Assembly (NCBI RefSeq): GCF_000621605.1
Contig: NZ_KK211315.1
Coordinates: 80,062 to 144,061 of the forward strand
Direction: 5' to 3'
Length of the DNA stretch: 64,000 nucleotides
Source of the DNA: Butyrivibrio sp. MC2021
GTDB lineage: Bacteria > Bacillota > Clostridia > Lachnospirales > Lachnospiraceae
In this document: positions 18,773-27,777 of the stretch, piece after piece
Layout of the letters: every line of letters begins with the position of its first letter
How positions within the stretch are numbered: position 1 is the first letter of the stretch
Made by a program: the position numbers and the translations under genes
Notes under the pieces: generated by a model
Told to the model about the DNA's origin: nothing
What the model saw: only the letters and a program-made list of their open reading frames with translations
Database searches by the model: none

Positions 18773-19861
18773 TCAGGCAGCGTCGCTGTTTTCGGGTTCC
18801 ACGTATTGCTGATCACTTTTACGGATCGTATCGGGATAGATCTTGTAAAAATCATTTTTCATGGAAACAGGAACATAGCCTTTTTCGGCATAGTAAGCTG
18901 ACTTTTCGGCCCAGTCCTGGGTTCCCCACTCACGGACATCATCATCGGCAACGATCATATAGGCCTGTGCCGGATAGGTATTTCTTTCATCAATGGCATA
19001 GTTCATCATACTGGTGTCACTGCCACTGTTTCCGAAGGCCAGTACAGGGCGCTGCCCGATCTCACGCTCGATCCAGATGGTCTTGTTGGCATTGAGGTTC
19101 TTCTGAATGAATCCTCCGGTGAAAACAAGCTCATCTCCATCGGCGTATTTATAATCCATATTTGAAGATATGTCTTCGTTTCCCTTTACCTTTACTTCGA
19201 ACTCGGTTCCGATAACATGAGCCGGGGAAACATATTTTGCAATGGGTGAATTGGCCACGATAGCCCTTGTGGTGGTGCGCTCCGTGCCGCTGACTACATA
19301 GATGGTAAAATCGTTGTCATAGAGATATTTTACAAGCTCTACCATAGGAAGGTAGAAGCCGTCGCAATAGCGCATATTGCTAAAACTGTCTGTATACTTC
19401 TGACCAAACTCTACAGCGTAATCGTAGAGCTCCTGCACTGTCATTCCGGCGTAGGCCTTGGCGAAATTCCTTGCCAGCTCCTCTCCCGCTGTATATCCGG
19501 GTCTAATCTCAGCAGCTGCTGCCTTCAGTTCCTCGGAGACCTTGTCCGGATGGTCCACAAGGCAGTAGTTGATAAACATCATGGTGTCATAGTAAGTATA
19601 ATAAGTCTCACAGGTCAGGGTTCCGTCCATGTCAAAAACGGCGATACGGTCCTTCACCGGAATGTAATTCTCCGGATCCTGGTTATTGGTAACCTTGGCC
19701 ACATAATTTCTAAGGCTCTCCGCAGCCTGTGAATCCGCTGACCAGTATTCTGTCAGGTCCCTGGGTGCGCTGCTGCCGCAGCCTGTGATTCCTACGCAGC
19801 AAAAAAGCATAGTCATGATCAAAATAACAGATAAAATACGATTGCTTCTTTTAAGATACAT
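18773..19861 (-). CDS. HAD-superfamily phosphatase lipoprotein
   Basis: 362 residues. The signal ends in a lipobox-like ITGC, so it is probably anchored outside the cell. HAD motif I is FDMDGTLTCE, with catalytic Asp residues; motif II is VSGTER; the late acidic motif is LAFGNSGSDTSMM. The fold resembles phosphoserine-phosphatase-like HAD enzymes. An exported HAD phosphatase would scavenge phosphate from small organic phosphates. It is convergent with the lipase gene, 4 nt apart, with no separate terminator visible. The substrate is unknown. Confidence 0.88.
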   Translation of the reverse strand: MYLKRSNRILSVILIMTMLFCCVGITGCGSSAPRDLTEYWSADSQAAESLRNYVAKVTNNQDPENYIPVKDRIAVFDMDGTLTCETYYTYYDTMMFINYCLVDHPDKVSEELKAAAAEIRPGYTAGEELARNFAKAYAGMTVQELYDYAVEFGQKYTDSFSNMRYCDGFYLPMVELVKYLYDNDFTIYVVSGTERTTTRAIVANSPIAKYVSPAHVIGTEFEVKVKGNEDISSNMDYKYADGDELVFTGGFIQKNLNANKTIWIEREIGQRPVLAFGNSGSDTSMMNYAIDERNTYPAQAYMIVADDDVREWGTQDWAEKSAYYAEKGYVPVSMKNDFYKIYPDTIRKSDQQYVEPENSDAA

Positions 19862-19996
19862 TTTTCAATCTCCTCCTCAATCTTCTATAGAATGCATAAT
19901 CATATTTTATCATTTGACGTATATTTATTTAGTAAAAAAAGTATAAAAATCCTAATCTGTCGTTCCCCTTAAGTTCATGAACCTCGCCGGTCTGTT

Positions 19997-22576
19997 TCAG
20001 TTTACCCGGGCACAGACAGTCCGCTCATTTTTCATGTCGTGGTAGATATGGAAGCTATCCTGTGAAAGGTCATAAACAAACACAATGTCCTTTAACTCTT
20101 CCGTTTCTTCCACGATATCCATGAGAACGTTCCTGTGGCCCTCCAATAAAGAGATGTCGTATTTTAGAGTCTTCTCATTCTCAAAAATGGCGTTATAGAG
20201 AATGCCGGACTCCACAAGATCCTGGAAGAAGTGGCTTCCATAGGACAGCTCCGGATTGTAGCCCACCTTGGAATCCGCAATCTCGCAGACGGCATCAAAT
20301 TCACTGATATCCGCAAAAGCAGTAGGAACCCCCAGCTCCGGCGATGAGGTTCCTATTCTTCCCGGAACCATCAGGAGCATATGCTTTTCTTTGCTTCGCA
20401 TGGCCCAGTTCATTTTTCCAATGGCTGCGGCCACTTTTATTTTGTCCTGATATCGCATGCTGTAGTATTTTACAGGGTCCACATATACGATATAGTCCAG
20501 CTTTTCAGCCCTGGAAAGGCCCATGGCGGACTTTCTGCACTCAAATATCACATCCTCATCCCTGATATCATCAGGAATCTTCAGCTCCTCCATGTCCTGA
20601 TAGACCTGAAGAGGTCTGCACTGGAGAAGGTTTATCACGTAGTCCCCGCTCTCAGAGAAATTCATGGTAAATTCTATATCCACAGGGTGCCTGTACTCCT
20701 CCTGAAGGGCCTTTAGTATCTCCTTCATCTGGGCCATAAGCTCTTCTTTTCTGACAATCCCCTGACAGGAAATAAATTCAATATCCCTATCCTCGCCTCT
20801 GTCCCTGAACATCCGCTCTGTATCAGTGTCATGCTCAAGAAGAAGCCTTTTAAGGTAAAAAGGCATGTTATTCTCAACATCTTCCAAAGAAACCCTCTCA
20901 AGCTGCCTTGTGGAGCGGTTCATAAGCTCCAGCTTTCTCTGGGAATATTTGTGCTTTTCTATGGAGTTTCTGGCGGTGGTCACCGTGGGCTTATCCATGC
21001 TCACAAGCCTAGGATATGAGCCTTCCGTCCTGTCTACAGCCGAGGTTCCAAGGCCCATTACAAGGCGCAGCATTCCTGCGGCCTGATCAATGGACTCCAT
21101 GAATTTATAGGGGCTGTAAGAATAGCCCACGCCTGCAGCGCAGGGCATATACACCTCTCCGTAATAGGAACCGGATACTCTCTGCACCAAAAGCGCCATC
21201 TGCTCATCCCTTGCCTGAAGGCCGCGCCTGCTGCGGTAGTCCAGGGCAGACCTGCTCATGGTGCTGGCATAAACGGTTCTTATGGCATTTTCCAGTTCCT
21301 CTACTCTTTGCTCAATGGTTCCGATATTGGAGCAGAAAACAGATTCATATTTTCCCGCAAAGGCATTGCCAAAGCCGTCTTCAAGGATAGAGCTGGACCT
21401 TACGATAATTGGGTCCTGTCCGTAGTATTCAAGGAGCTTTACGAACTGCTCCTCCATATCCCTGGAAAACTTGCCTTTCAGAAGATGCTCCGCAAATTCA
21501 TCCGCAACAGAAAAGAACTCCTCCTCTGTTCTCTGCCTGATCCTTAAATCCCAGAATTTATTCTCAACAATAAAGCTGTAGAACACGTCGGAGCCTATAT
21601 AAAAGGAATCATGGGGCTCAAGATATTTATATACCTCCGGCCTTCTGTGCTGGATGATCTTTCTGGCAAGGAGCATGCCGCAGGCCTTTCCGCCTATCAT
21701 TCCGGTGCCTATCATCCTGTCCTTTACTTCCAGATAATCCCCGGGGCTAAAGAGCTCTTTTATCATCTCACGAAGTCTCTCATCCCTGGTCATCATGATG
21801 TTGCACATGGTTCTGCAGTTCTCGGTAACGTCCTGCCCCGCCTCGTTGAGCATTCTGGTGAGGTTAAAGAATCTGTCCCAGCTGTCCATGTTGTCGGAAT
21901 CAGACATAGCACCGTTTTTCCCAAGAACCTGGTAGAACCTGCTGGCCATAACTCCGTCCAGAATAGGCTTAAAATCGCCGCTTTCAGGATTATAGAGCTG
22001 CGGCAGGAACATGGTCTCGGAATATCTGTTCCAAACCTTTTCAGGCCTTACAAATACATTTTTATCATCGGAATATACATCAAGGAAAAGCTGCGTGGTA
22101 TCCCTGATCTTGGCGATGGCCTGGAAGGAATGTTTACCCCTTATCAGCGGGAAAAATGCCACTGTGTCCAGGATGAACAGATAAGGACAGGTCACCTGGA
22201 AAAAGTTACCCATCATAAGGTCTGTAGCCCAGGCAGTCTGCAGCTCAGAAAGGCAGTCAAAGACATAGAAGGCGTCCACGCCCTCTTTTCTTATGATCTC
22301 ATGTATCTCCACAGTAAAGTTCTCGAACCTGTGATTCAGCTCGACATTTACTATCTTTAGCCCTTCCTGGGGCTTCAGCAGCGGCTCATGGGCAGCAAAT
22401 CTGATATAAATGAGATTTCTTTTATCCGCGATAGCCTGCTTAACATAAGGCTTTACAAAGAGTTTGAACTCCTCAAGGTTATCTACCCGCCAAACTACAT
22501 TGTCGCCCAGTCTTATATTGTCAAAAACCTGATCCATCTGAGGTATTCCGGAACACACTCTGTCAAACGCAGCCAT
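19997..22576 (-). CDS. PEP-synthase-like ATP-grasp protein with RecA/KaiC-like N-terminal region
   Basis: 859 residues. Residues 1-210 resemble a RecA/KaiC-type fold without a Walker A motif (DAFYVFDCLSELQTAW reads like a Walker B strand). Residues from about 290 to 680 match the nucleotide-binding domain of PEP synthase/pyruvate phosphate dikinase: GGKACGMLLARKI, IVRSSSILEDGFGNAFAGKY, and a late INLLQCRPLQ. No phospho-His swivelling domain and no PEP-binding barrel follow, so it cannot be an ordinary PEP synthase. It may be an ATP-dependent phosphotransferase acting on another protein. It stands alone between other genes on the same strand. Function not assigned. Confidence 0.82.
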   Translation of the reverse strand: MAAFDRVCSGIPQMDQVFDNIRLGDNVVWRVDNLEEFKLFVKPYVKQAIADKRNLIYIRFAAHEPLLKPQEGLKIVNVELNHRFENFTVEIHEIIRKEGVDAFYVFDCLSELQTAWATDLMMGNFFQVTCPYLFILDTVAFFPLIRGKHSFQAIAKIRDTTQLFLDVYSDDKNVFVRPEKVWNRYSETMFLPQLYNPESGDFKPILDGVMASRFYQVLGKNGAMSDSDNMDSWDRFFNLTRMLNEAGQDVTENCRTMCNIMMTRDERLREMIKELFSPGDYLEVKDRMIGTGMIGGKACGMLLARKIIQHRRPEVYKYLEPHDSFYIGSDVFYSFIVENKFWDLRIRQRTEEEFFSVADEFAEHLLKGKFSRDMEEQFVKLLEYYGQDPIIVRSSSILEDGFGNAFAGKYESVFCSNIGTIEQRVEELENAIRTVYASTMSRSALDYRSRRGLQARDEQMALLVQRVSGSYYGEVYMPCAAGVGYSYSPYKFMESIDQAAGMLRLVMGLGTSAVDRTEGSYPRLVSMDKPTVTTARNSIEKHKYSQRKLELMNRSTRQLERVSLEDVENNMPFYLKRLLLEHDTDTERMFRDRGEDRDIEFISCQGIVRKEELMAQMKEILKALQEEYRHPVDIEFTMNFSESGDYVINLLQCRPLQVYQDMEELKIPDDIRDEDVIFECRKSAMGLSRAEKLDYIVYVDPVKYYSMRYQDKIKVAAAIGKMNWAMRSKEKHMLLMVPGRIGTSSPELGVPTAFADISEFDAVCEIADSKVGYNPELSYGSHFFQDLVESGILYNAIFENEKTLKYDISLLEGHRNVLMDIVEETEELKDIVFVYDLSQDSFHIYHDMKNERTVCARVN

Positions 22577-22632
22577 AGTCTCCCTTTCCGGCCAAATGCC
22601 TTAGGTAATAGAAACGAATAATTGATCAATAG

Positions 22633-22674
22633 AAAAAGGCAAGGATGCTCCAAATCAAGCATCCTCGCCTTTTG
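22633..22674 (-). terminator. Rho-independent terminator
   Basis: Leftward strand: AAAAGGCGAGGATGCT, an eight-base loop, then AGCATCCTTGCCTTTTT, a stem of about 14 bp with one mismatch ending in a T run. It lies about 135 nt after the YcxB-like gene, the only leftward gene it could terminate. Confidence 0.75.
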
Positions 22675-22807
22675 TATTCTCATTATATCATACCGTAGAG
22701 GTTTTTGCAGATATCTGATGTTTACTGAATATACGCTTGCACATGCCCTGCTCATAGAGATTGTCTTGAATTCTTACGTTTTCGCTCAAATTAAAAAATC
22801 CTTTCAT

Positions 22808-23314
22808 TTATTTACCTGATACTTTTTCATGGAGAAATGCGATGAGTTCCTCGGAGCAGTTGTTCTTGATAATCACGGAAGCCTGATTTGAAGCAACGCA
22901 AAGATAGAAATTCTCCTTAGTCTCAATCAGCTTATAGAGGTCCTCATATCTGATAACTCCATTTCCGAGCTCGCTCTTTGTTTCTACTCTGTCCTCATAG
23001 AAGGAAAAATGTGTAGTCACATCCTGTAAGCGCTTATTTGAGTAATAAGCTTGTTCGACGTTCTTTTTCATCTGAAGATACCTGATTCCCGGTAAAATAA
23101 GAACCAAAAGAGGCGGCACTATAAGAAAAATCACCCTTTCAGAAGTAAATCCGGTTACTTTGTACATTGAGTAAAGAGCCGCTTCCAGAAGCATCATTAA
23201 TATAAAAAGAATGCCTACTATCACAAATTTTCTGATGTATCTTTTCTTAAAGATAACCCAATTCATCTTGGCGAATTCATCAAAGGTCCATTTTGTTTCT
23301 GTTTGAAAAAGCAT
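22808..23314 (-). CDS. YcxB-like membrane protein
   Basis: 168 residues. Two hydrophobic spans (about 30-50 and 62-78) are followed by a cytoplasmic beta-rich domain with the family pattern FYEDRVETKSELGNGVIRYEDLYKLIETKENFYL. YcxB-like proteins are small membrane proteins of unknown function. It is followed leftward by a terminator and preceded by the small ORF at 23352-23525, with a gap of 37 nt, so the two may be cotranscribed. Confidence 0.75.
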   Translation of the reverse strand: MLFQTETKWTFDEFAKMNWVIFKKRYIRKFVIVGILFILMMLLEAALYSMYKVTGFTSERVIFLIVPPLLVLILPGIRYLQMKKNVEQAYYSNKRLQDVTTHFSFYEDRVETKSELGNGVIRYEDLYKLIETKENFYLCVASNQASVIIKNNCSEELIAFLHEKVSGK

Positions 23315-23351
23315 AATCTATTTTCCCCTTTATCTTTTTTCTCACTGTTTT

Positions 23352-23525
23352 TCAAAGCCATGACGCAGAAGCTAAAAATGATCTTCTTTTTGATGCCCTG
23401 ACCAAAACATCATCATTTCCATAAGGCTGCTCATCATAATCCGGGATTGAGATCTCCTTGCTCTCAATGCCATTAAGCTCGCAATCTGCGCTGATTTCAT
23501 TGACTTCTTTATCAATTTGATTCAT
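23352..23525 (-). CDS. Small protein of 57 residues, unknown
   Basis: Begins MNQIDKEVNEISADCELNG and ends RRSFLASASWL. GGGAGGGG lies about 8 nt before the start at 23525, which favours it over the upstream frame start at 23558. The body is acidic, while the last 15 residues are basic and hydrophobic. No family is recognised. The layout (acidic front, short basic-hydrophobic tail) could suit a peptide precursor, but there is no modification enzyme nearby, so this is not claimed. Confidence 0.55.
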   Translation of the reverse strand: MNQIDKEVNEISADCELNGIESKEISIPDYDEQPYGNDDVLVRASKRRSFLASASWL

Positions 23526-23617
23526 TGTTTCTTCCCCTCCCACAAAAATCATCACCATTTTATCATCTGAAGAAAAAGAAATAACGTCTTGACTTTATTT
23601 TTTTGATGCATTAAAAG

Positions 23618-23659
23618 AAGACTCCGGAATGATCAGTTATGATCATCTCCGGAGTCTTT
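23618..23659 (-). terminator. Rho-independent terminator after the PspC-domain gene
   Basis: On the leftward strand GACTCCGGAGATGATCA pairs with TGATCATTCCGGAGTC across a short loop and is followed by TTCTTTT. The stem is long (about 16 bp with one bulge) and lies 30 nt after the PspC gene stop. Confidence 0.8.
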
Positions 23660-23688
23660 GAAATCCATATAAACTTTTTTATTATCCC

Positions 23689-23955
23689 TTATACATCAGG
23701 CTTGAATCCCTTGATAGTTCCTGAATTATCGGAAGATGAATACTCATAACTTGCTGATTCATATGCTCTTTCAGGATTCTCTTCCATGATCAGTGCTGCG
23801 ACAATATAAGCAATAAGTCCGGCACCTGTAAACAGGAATGTGCATGCCCAAATCAGTCTAACAATAGTAGGATCAACGCCTAAATATTCAGCAACGCCTC
23901 CGCATACACCTGATACTTTTTTATCTACGCTCTTGTATAATCTCTTTTCACTCAT
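23689..23955 (-). CDS. PspC-domain small membrane protein
   Basis: 88 residues from the ATG at 23955; an upstream in-frame GTG at 23964 is less likely because AAGAAAG would then be 1 nt away. The PspC signature is clear: KRLYKSVDKKVSGVCGGVAEYLGVDPTIVRL, then one span with FLFTGAGLIAYIVAALIM and an acidic C-tail. In Firmicutes such proteins are linked to envelope stress. It follows the DUF1232-like gene in the same direction with a gap of 15 nt, so the two form a pair. Confidence 0.88.
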   Translation of the reverse strand: MSEKRLYKSVDKKVSGVCGGVAEYLGVDPTIVRLIWACTFLFTGAGLIAYIVAALIMEENPERAYESASYEYSSSDNSGTIKGFKPDV

Positions 23956-23970
23956 AATATTCACACTTTC

Positions 23971-24168
23971 TTAAATCTCATTTCCATCAGCATCAATTAC
24001 TTCTACGTTTGATTTTTTATTTTCCAGAGAAAAATTACTTCTGTTAGCAAGAAAATAAAAGGCAATTGCCAGTAAATCATCTATCGGTCCCGGGCAAAGA
24101 TCAGCCGGGGAAATCACATATACGGCAAGAAGAATAAATAACAATACTTTAAAAAAATTATTTTTCAT
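23971..24168 (-). CDS. Small DUF1232/YkvA-like membrane protein
   Basis: 65 residues. MKNNFFKVLLFILLAVYVIS leads to PADLCPGPIDDLLAI, which matches the D-x-IPD-x-P-x-GYLDD core of DUF1232 proteins. The start at 24168 has AGGAG 7 nt upstream; the frame start at 24252 has none. It is the first gene of a pair with the PspC protein. Function unknown. Confidence 0.7.
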   Translation of the reverse strand: MKNNFFKVLLFILLAVYVISPADLCPGPIDDLLAIAFYFLANRSNFSLENKKSNVEVIDADGNEI

Positions 24169-24386
24169 CGGCAGCTCCTTTCCACCAAGTGTACTAACAA
24201 TCTTGTTTATTAAGATGATTATAGAACTGCCATTTACGACAATACATATCAAAACTATGGAAATACAGACTATTATTTTTCATTTTGCGCAATTTAAACT
24301 CTGTTTCACGCAAAAAATCCAGGACACAAATTGTTCAAATCTCATTTAGTTTCGTTTAAGTTTGTAGCGATAATATGATTTCATCA

Positions 24387-24556
24387 AGAAGAACACATCT
24401 TCTTGCCCCCTTTCACACACACATACTTTTCATTTCCACACGGCTATTCCATCGTCCCCCACATAAGAAGGAGTAGCCAACTCCCAAATAATCAGCTCAG
24501 AGGAGCTTTATGATAAAACGAGAGCCCTGTTTCTCATATAGAAACAAGGCTCTTGG
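24387..24556 (+). ncRNA. Candidate structured RNA in a 668-nt gene-poor gap
   Basis: The gap 24169-24836 has no convincing ORF. Within it a hairpin (AAGAAG/CTTCTT, about 24387-24405) precedes an arrangement in which CATAA (24462-24466) pairs with TTATG (24508-24512) around two hairpins: GGAGT/ACTCC (24470-24484) and AGCTC/GAGCT (24494-24507). A longer hairpin follows at 24521-24555 (AGAGCC..TTTC/GAAAC..GGCTCT). This is a three-way-junction-like plan. Strand is assumed; no known riboswitch class is recognised. The last hairpin has no T run on the plus strand but has TTTT on the minus strand, so it could be a leftward terminator instead. Confidence 0.35.
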
Positions 24557-24836
24557 CTTATATTCATAGTCAGCATGTTTCGCATTTTGCTCGCGTTTGC
24601 TAAAATGCTACTATCTCCTACTTAAAAAATATCAAAAAAACTGTTTTTCTCCTCCAAAAAAAATAATGAATAACTCATGCTCAATTTTATCACACATTTT
24701 CCGGATAGCTGTATTTGACATACCAATTTATGCTGATCATGAAACAATAATTGCCACCGCATTTTTTTCGTTCGTATAAATAAACAGATCACAAATAAAC
24801 ATGATAAAAAAGTATGGAAAAAAGGAGATTTTTACA

Positions 24837-24995
24837 ATGACTGCTATGACAATGGGAATGATGAACCTTAACGAAAAGGACCTGGCTTTTATCACAAGTG
24901 TAAATAAAATGGCATTATTCAGCCATCCTTCACATAAAATCACCAAAGACGATAAGCTTGAAAAGAAAACTTCAGAGAAAACAAATACATTATAA
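24837..24995 (+). CDS. Small protein of 52 residues, unknown
   Basis: Starts MTAMTMGMMNLNEKDLAF and ends in a Lys/Thr-rich tail. AAGGAG lies 9 nt upstream of the ATG at 24837, the best evidence that it is translated. The N-terminus has five Met in the first ten residues; there is no signal peptide or membrane span. It is convergent with the lipase-fusion gene, 31 nt apart. No family is recognised. Confidence 0.5.
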   Translation: MTAMTMGMMNLNEKDLAFITSVNKMALFSHPSHKITKDDKLEKKTSEKTNTL

Positions 24996-25026
24996 CTGTA
25001 CTAAAAAAGTATATCTTTGAGTATCC

Positions 25027-26682
25027 TCACTCCAGCGCCGCCAGCATCCGGGCAAGTTCAAGATAGAAGCTCTTCACCTTTACTCTTTTAAACATTCCGC
25101 CCTGCAGCGACATGTGGTCTCCCCGTCTCGTGGGCATCACATTCCAGGCCCCCGGCGCAAAGTCCGCACCACCGGCAAGCTCCTCTTCAGTATACTCCAC
25201 CGAAGGCGCGCCAATGGGTGCTTTAGCGGAAATCGTATTCACCAATCCATCATTGTGCTGCCAGGATTCGTCTATGCTAAATCCGCCTGCAGTCGTTCCC
25301 GTGTACTTGCAGGCATAAATGGAGCTCTTCATGAACATATTCTCGGTGATCGCCGGATCCGGCATCAGCTCACCGTTCTTATCAATCATCGTCGAATCAC
25401 AGGGATAAGCGAAATAGTACACGTCCACAAACGTAGTGATCCTCTCGTTCATCGCCAGCGCATTATCAATATGCATATCGTAAGAAGCATAGTCCCAGTC
25501 CGCCCTTCCGTCGTTGGCCTTGGCGCCGGTGCCGCGCTTCATACGCTCATTGCTTTTCTCATACTTTTCAGGAATCTCAATCTTAGACAGGTCAAAAGAG
25601 CTATCTTCATGCAGGTCATACGAGGTAGTGCCGTTGGTGGGCGCAGCCAGTGTCACCACCGCAAGAAGATTCTCCCCCTCGCCACCTTTGAAAAACGGTG
25701 ACAGGTCGGCGGGATCGGTGCTTTCAATCTCTTCAGCCGCACCGTTCCTTATTATCTCGGAAAAGAGTCTTACAGTAGCCCCGCCAAACGAATGCCCTAT
25801 CAGAACATAGTGGGAATCCGATAGATCTTTTACCAGAGGTTCAGAAGAATAATCTCTTCCAAATCTCTCATGACCGGCGCTCTCGCTGTGGGCCTTTCCA
25901 TAGTCCACCCGGGTCCCGGTCAGCTGCGCGTAAAGCTCACAGGCCCTGTCCCAGGCGCTTCCCGAAGGATCCACCGAAGCCGCATAGCTCTCATAGCCCT
26001 GCTCATTCATATAGCGGACCACGTCACCGCCGAACATGCCCCAATAGGGAAAATATTCATACTGCGCATCATAGCTTCCCCAACCGGAAAGTCCGTGCAC
26101 GTAAATGTACTTGATATCTGTCTTAAGGGGCTTGTGATATCCCACCAGTGCAGAGAAAACCGTGATTGCAGCAAACAGCGCCACCATCCACAGAACCGTG
26201 GCTTTGATCCCCTGCTGCTTGATCTTGAAGAAGGGATACGGCCCGTCCACCACGTCAATGTAATTGAAATACAACATGACAAGCCCGTAGATCAGAGTCA
26301 TCAAACCGGGCAGCCAGATCCAGTGGAACGGCGCTCTTTTCTCAAAGAGCATATATGTCAAAGTAGATAGAATCGGGATTATCGTATGGTGATACAAGCC
26401 GCTGCCCGAAAACAACAGCTCTTTTACCATGCGCGCCCAGGGCGCCAGAATGCATGCAGTAACAAAAAAAGTCATCACCATCATGCTCACGCTAAGAAAC
26501 CGCAGGACTTCAACCCAGTCCTTTTGGCCAAAGATCACGAAAAGCAGCGACGCGAAAAATGTCATCATATTCGAAAGCTGAGTGTAGAACACAAAGTTCT
26601 TCTTAAAACCTCGGCCTTTGAAAGTCCCAGACAAGCTTACAACTTCAAGAATAACAATCAACAGATTCAGTATTCGCGCCAT
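25027..26682 (-). CDS. Membrane protein (Pr6Pr-like) fused to a staphylococcal-type lipase domain
   Basis: 551 residues. Residues 1-190 hold six to seven membrane spans; FYTQLSNMMTFFASLLF, the HHTIIPILS segment and YFNYIDVVDGPYPFF resemble the Pr6Pr family. The rest (about 195-551) is an alpha/beta hydrolase like the large family I.5 bacterial lipases: oxyanion region VHGLSGWGSYD, elbow VLIGHSFGGATVRL with catalytic Ser, LAAPTNGTTSYD, the conserved WDYASYDMHIDN stretch, and a late His in RRGDHMSLQGG. The hydrolase would be displayed at one membrane face. The fusion is unusual. The C-terminal half is assigned with confidence; the membrane-half family is tentative. Confidence 0.85.
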   Translation of the reverse strand: MARILNLLIVILEVVSLSGTFKGRGFKKNFVFYTQLSNMMTFFASLLFVIFGQKDWVEVLRFLSVSMMVMTFFVTACILAPWARMVKELLFSGSGLYHHTIIPILSTLTYMLFEKRAPFHWIWLPGLMTLIYGLVMLYFNYIDVVDGPYPFFKIKQQGIKATVLWMVALFAAITVFSALVGYHKPLKTDIKYIYVHGLSGWGSYDAQYEYFPYWGMFGGDVVRYMNEQGYESYAASVDPSGSAWDRACELYAQLTGTRVDYGKAHSESAGHERFGRDYSSEPLVKDLSDSHYVLIGHSFGGATVRLFSEIIRNGAAEEIESTDPADLSPFFKGGEGENLLAVVTLAAPTNGTTSYDLHEDSSFDLSKIEIPEKYEKSNERMKRGTGAKANDGRADWDYASYDMHIDNALAMNERITTFVDVYYFAYPCDSTMIDKNGELMPDPAITENMFMKSSIYACKYTGTTAGGFSIDESWQHNDGLVNTISAKAPIGAPSVEYTEEELAGGADFAPGAWNVMPTRRGDHMSLQGGMFKRVKVKSFYLELARMLAALE

Positions 26683-26739
26683 TTTATCTTCCTGTCTGCA
26701 TTTTACTATTCAATGCATATACACTTTTTTACCTCTTGA

Positions 26740-27777
26740 TCATCCAATCAAAGCACCATCTGCAGCAAATGTATATACTTTGCCCCATCTGCGAATTTTT
26801 TCAGCTTTTGCAACATGTCCATCAGACTTGACGTAAAATCTCTTGCTATCTTTATTTACCCAGATGTTGGTTGTCTTCTTTCCCTTTGAATCGAAGTAAT
26901 AAGTATCACTTCCGATATCGACAAAGCCGGTCTGAACTGCTCCATCTTCATTGGCGTAATAAGTAGCGCTCCACTTATTAAACCAGCCTTTGACCATTTT
27001 GCCATCTGAACCAAAGTAGTACTTATTTCCCTCTGATTCATAGAAGACGTCTTTCTGAAGTGTTCCGTTCTTGCTAAAGAGATAGGTATCTTCACCAATC
27101 TTCTGAATTCCTGTGGCTTTTTGGCCATCCGGAAGTTCGTAGTACTTCGCGCCATACTTTTCATGCCATTTGCCTTTAGCTTCTATTGGCTCTTCCGGTT
27201 CTTCAGGGTCTTCAGGATCCGGAGTTGGCAATTCATCCTTTATAATTATTCTATCAGATGCAAAAGTTAATTTTAGATATTTAGATCCCAGATTCGAAAC
27301 GTCTTTAGAAATCAGTGTCCACTCGCTGCCATTGACATATAAACTAGTAGATTCAGTTATATAAAATCTTTCAAGGTATCCGCGAGCCAATTCTACATTT
27401 ACTAAGCAGCGATATGTACCGAGTAAGAAATTATCATATTCGACATATGCCCAGTCATCGCCTTCTATTCTGCTCCAAGTAGAATCAATAACAAGATCGT
27501 ATTCCGCATCATAATCAAAAGTAGCTTTGGTGACTGGCTCACCTAACACCGGAATGGTATCGAAATTACTAGTAAAATTCATTTGCGGAATCCATTCATG
27601 CATGATAGATTGAAGAACAACAGGCTCTGATTCAGAAATATCTGCCTCTTCCGTTTCTTCTACTTCAAGCTCAACCTCCAAAAGCTCTTCTTCCTGTGCA
27701 AATGCAGAAACAGGCTGTAATACCATACCTGCACACATGGTTAATGCCAACAATTTAGTCAGTAACTTTTTACTCAT
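26740..27777 (-). CDS. Secreted protein with choline-binding-type (cell-wall-binding) repeats
   Basis: 345 residues. The signal peptide MSKKLLTKLLALTMCAGMVL ends near VSAFA|QEE. An acidic stretch (Glu-rich, 28-50), a unique domain (about 55-190) and a PEEPEEP linker precede a C-terminal row of about seven 20-residue repeats with aromatic/Gly pattern (YYFGSDGKMVKGWF, TYYFDSKGKK), typical of CW_binding_1 repeats. The protein is exported and probably held at the surface by the repeats. The unique domain is not recognised. Confidence 0.85.
   Translation of the reverse strand: MSKKLLTKLLALTMCAGMVLQPVSAFAQEEELLEVELEVEETEEADISESEPVVLQSIMHEWIPQMNFTSNFDTIPVLGEPVTKATFDYDAEYDLVIDSTWSRIEGDDWAYVEYDNFLLGTYRCLVNVELARGYLERFYITESTSLYVNGSEWTLISKDVSNLGSKYLKLTFASDRIIIKDELPTPDPEDPEEPEEPIEAKGKWHEKYGAKYYELPDGQKATGIQKIGEDTYLFSKNGTLQKDVFYESEGNKYYFGSDGKMVKGWFNKWSATYYANEDGAVQTGFVDIGSDTYYFDSKGKKTTNIWVNKDSKRFYVKSDGHVAKAEKIRRWGKVYTFAADGALIG

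Noticed and set aside
24521..24556. Hairpin taken as a plus-strand terminator
   Set aside because: No T run follows on the plus strand; the TTTT is on the minus side and the nearest leftward gene ends about 470 nt away, so its role is unclear.
25114..26370. Long plus-strand frames (195 and 166 codons) opposite the lipase fusion gene
   Set aside because: They mirror codon bias of the minus-strand gene, have no ribosome sites and no recognisable motifs.
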